Virus record (IMG/VR): IMGVR_UViG_3300044635_000682
Coordinates: 1 to 21,915 of that record
From: a virus
Length of the DNA: 21,915 nt
Strand: one strand, 5' to 3'
A model generated the notes under the pieces. It saw only the letters and a program-made list of their open reading frames with translations, did not search any database and was not told where the DNA came from. Numbering within the stretch: position 1 is the stretch's first letter; each line of letters opens with the position of its first letter. Both the position numbers and the translations under genes were made by a program. Positions 20,878-21,915 of the stretch are shown in pieces.

Positions 20878-21757
20878 ATAAATCACCAGTATTGGTTGAT
20901 GGGTAGGCACGATTTGGTCCCCATATTATACGTACAGCTCCGTCACCACCGTCACCATTAGTGTAGGCATTTTGCTGTGCATTTAGTCCGCCACCGCCAC
21001 TCCCACCGCCGTATAATCCACCGTCACCGCCAGTACCATATGCGCTGTTAGTCCCGTTTCCGCCACTTGAGCCGCCACTTCCAGCAGTTGGAGAATAGCC
21101 GCCGGCGCCACCTCCCCCACTCGGACCTTCTCCGTAAATACCTACTCCGCCGCCACCTGAACCATTATTGAAATACCAAGGTGGGTTAGAATATATGTAA
21201 CTAGCACCGCCACCTCCACCGCCACCACCACTTCCTGAACCACCGTTACGGGAATCTGGATTACCGCCGGTGCCACCATTACCTGAATAGCCACCGGCTC
21301 CGCCACCTCCGTTTTGAGAACCATTACTACTATTACCACCATTGCCGCCACCAACGGTACCACCGTAAGGGCCAGCACCAAATGCAGATCCGGTACCACC
21401 TTGAAACCCGCCTGCGCCACCGTATACAAGAATATTACTGCTTCTACTAATTGAACTATCTGTTGCGTAGTCACCACCGTTTAATAATTTAAATGCTTCA
21501 CCGACTACTACTGTTAATGTTTCTCCTGGTGTAACTGGTAGATTATTAATATATCGTAGTCCACCTCCACTTCCACCGGATGATCGCGGTGCACCGGCAC
21601 CGACGCATACTGCACAAACAGTAGTAACATCTGCAGGTACTACAAACGAGGTAGTACCGGGTGTAGTGAATGATTGTTGACCCGTGGGCGGGGGTGCCGA
21701 GACTACAGTCCATCCGCTACCATCTACTGTTATGCCACCTGTTATCGTTATTGACAT
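20876..21757 (-). CDS. Glycine-rich tail adhesin
   Basis: A 293-residue protein. It starts with the shared module MSITITGGITVDGSGWTVV, followed by a beta-sandwich-like part (SFTTPGTTSFVVPADVTTVC, then LPVTPGETLTVVVG), and then about 170 residues of polyglycine runs separated by short variable inserts (GGGGAGGYSG, GGGGGGGGASY, GEGPSGGGGAGGYS). It ends GGDGAVRIIWGPNRAYPSTN. Polyglycine helices with variable loops are the receptor-binding principle of T4-like gp38 adhesins, and the end block is common in marine phage glycine-rich proteins. It sits between two propeller-type genes and shares its ribosome site sequence with the downstream one. Which host structure it binds cannot be told. Confidence 0.75.
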   Translation of the reverse strand: MSITITGGITVDGSGWTVVSAPPPTGQQSFTTPGTTSFVVPADVTTVCAVCVGAGAPRSSGGSGGGLRYINNLPVTPGETLTVVVGEAFKLLNGGDYATDSSISRSSNILVYGGAGGFQGGTGSAFGAGPYGGTVGGGNGGNSSNGSQNGGGGAGGYSGNGGTGGNPDSRNGGSGSGGGGGGGGASYIYSNPPWYFNNGSGGGGVGIYGEGPSGGGGAGGYSPTAGSGGSSGGNGTNSAYGTGGDGGLYGGGSGGGGLNAQQNAYTNGDGGDGAVRIIWGPNRAYPSTNTGDL

Positions 21758-21772
21758 TTTTTAACCTTTATT
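21735..21772 (-). repeat. 38-bp repeat at adhesin gene start (copy 2 of 2)
   Basis: Second copy of the start-region repeat, at the ribosome site and first codons of the glycine-rich gene; see copy 1 at 20840-20877. Confidence 0.8.
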
Positions 21773-21775
21773 CTT

Positions 21776-21915
21776 TTAATATTGACCTGCATTTGCAGTC
21801 ACAAACGTATCCCCGGCGGCGGTCAATGGTCCTCTTACACTAGCAACATCAGTATCAGTTGCATATGTAATTCGTAAAACAACACTAGTGTCAGGTCCCC
21901 CGCCTGCTATCCATC
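21776..21915 (-). CDS. 3' end of a further propeller-repeat tail protein (partial)
   Basis: An open frame enters from the right edge and ends with TAA at 21776-21778. It encodes WIAGGGPDTSVVLRITYATD followed by TDVASVRGPLTAAGDTFVTA and NAGQY. This is one more repeat of the GGG...RITYATDT...SVRGPL type, so the gene upstream of the glycine-rich adhesin is another propeller-type adhesin. Start and length lie outside the window. Confidence 0.75.
   Translation of the reverse strand, partial: WIAGGGPDTSVVLRITYATDTDVASVRGPLTAAGDTFVTANAGQY

Noticed and set aside
21142-21477. Long open frame on the minus strand in the adhesin region
   Set aside because: It is a frame-shifted reading of the glycine-rich gene; valine/alanine-rich runs follow from GGN codons.
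1-21915. tRNA genes
   Set aside because: All non-coding gaps are 80 bases or shorter and none shows a cloverleaf pattern or T-loop sequence.

Overview
The window is AT-rich, has almost no intergenic space, and looks like part of a large T4-like tailed phage (myovirus type), probably from a marine or freshwater bacterium. The diagnostic genes are a family B DNA polymerase with the T4 gp43 motif order, a gp45-like sliding clamp beside it, a small DsbA-like protein, tail adhesin genes, and many tiny conserved phage genes joined by ATGA, TAATG or TTGA overlaps. No integrase, transposase, rRNA, tRNA or CRISPR array is visible.

Layout. (1) Positions 1-3138, plus strand: three coupled genes, namely a 5'-truncated protein with a basic C-terminal domain, a GP88-family cysteine-motif protein, and a protein with ADP-ribosyltransferase-like motifs. 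The last two begin with short peptides resembling the capsid-targeting sequences of T4 internal head proteins. (2) The plus block meets the minus block at overlapping stop codons (3135-3138); everything to the right is on the minus strand. (3) Read in transcription direction (right to left), the minus strand holds tail adhesin genes (21915-19906), a minimal TilS-like PP-loop ATPase, a DsbA-like protein, DNA polymerase, sliding clamp and a DpdA/TGT-like transglycosylase. Small conserved genes, a PTPS-like protein, a GT-B glycosyltransferase, an Hc1-like basic protein, GTP cyclohydrolase I (FolE) and a DfrB-type (R67) dihydrofolate reductase homologue follow. Two nucleotidyltransferases (one fused to an APS-kinase-like domain), DUF2061, QueD, a class II aldolase, QueE, a second glycosyltransferase and an NAD-dependent epimerase complete the block.

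How the genes may work together. FolE, QueD and QueE are successive steps from GTP to 7-carboxy-7-deazaguanine, and the DpdA-like enzyme could insert a 7-deazaguanine base into phage DNA, a known anti-restriction strategy. QueC is not in the window, so the inserted base could be the carboxy form, or a host or distant phage gene could finish preQ0. The DfrB homologue next to FolE adds a pterin/folate element. The glycosyltransferases, epimerase, aldolase, cytidylyltransferase-like protein and CysC-like fusion may modify a surface glycan or DNA base; the substrates cannot be read from sequence.

Four sigma70-like promoters on the minus strand (before tilS-like, dsbA-like, clamp and queD) explain the operon structure. 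Two of them overlap palindromes that could be operators. The tilS-like promoter predicts a leaderless transcript.
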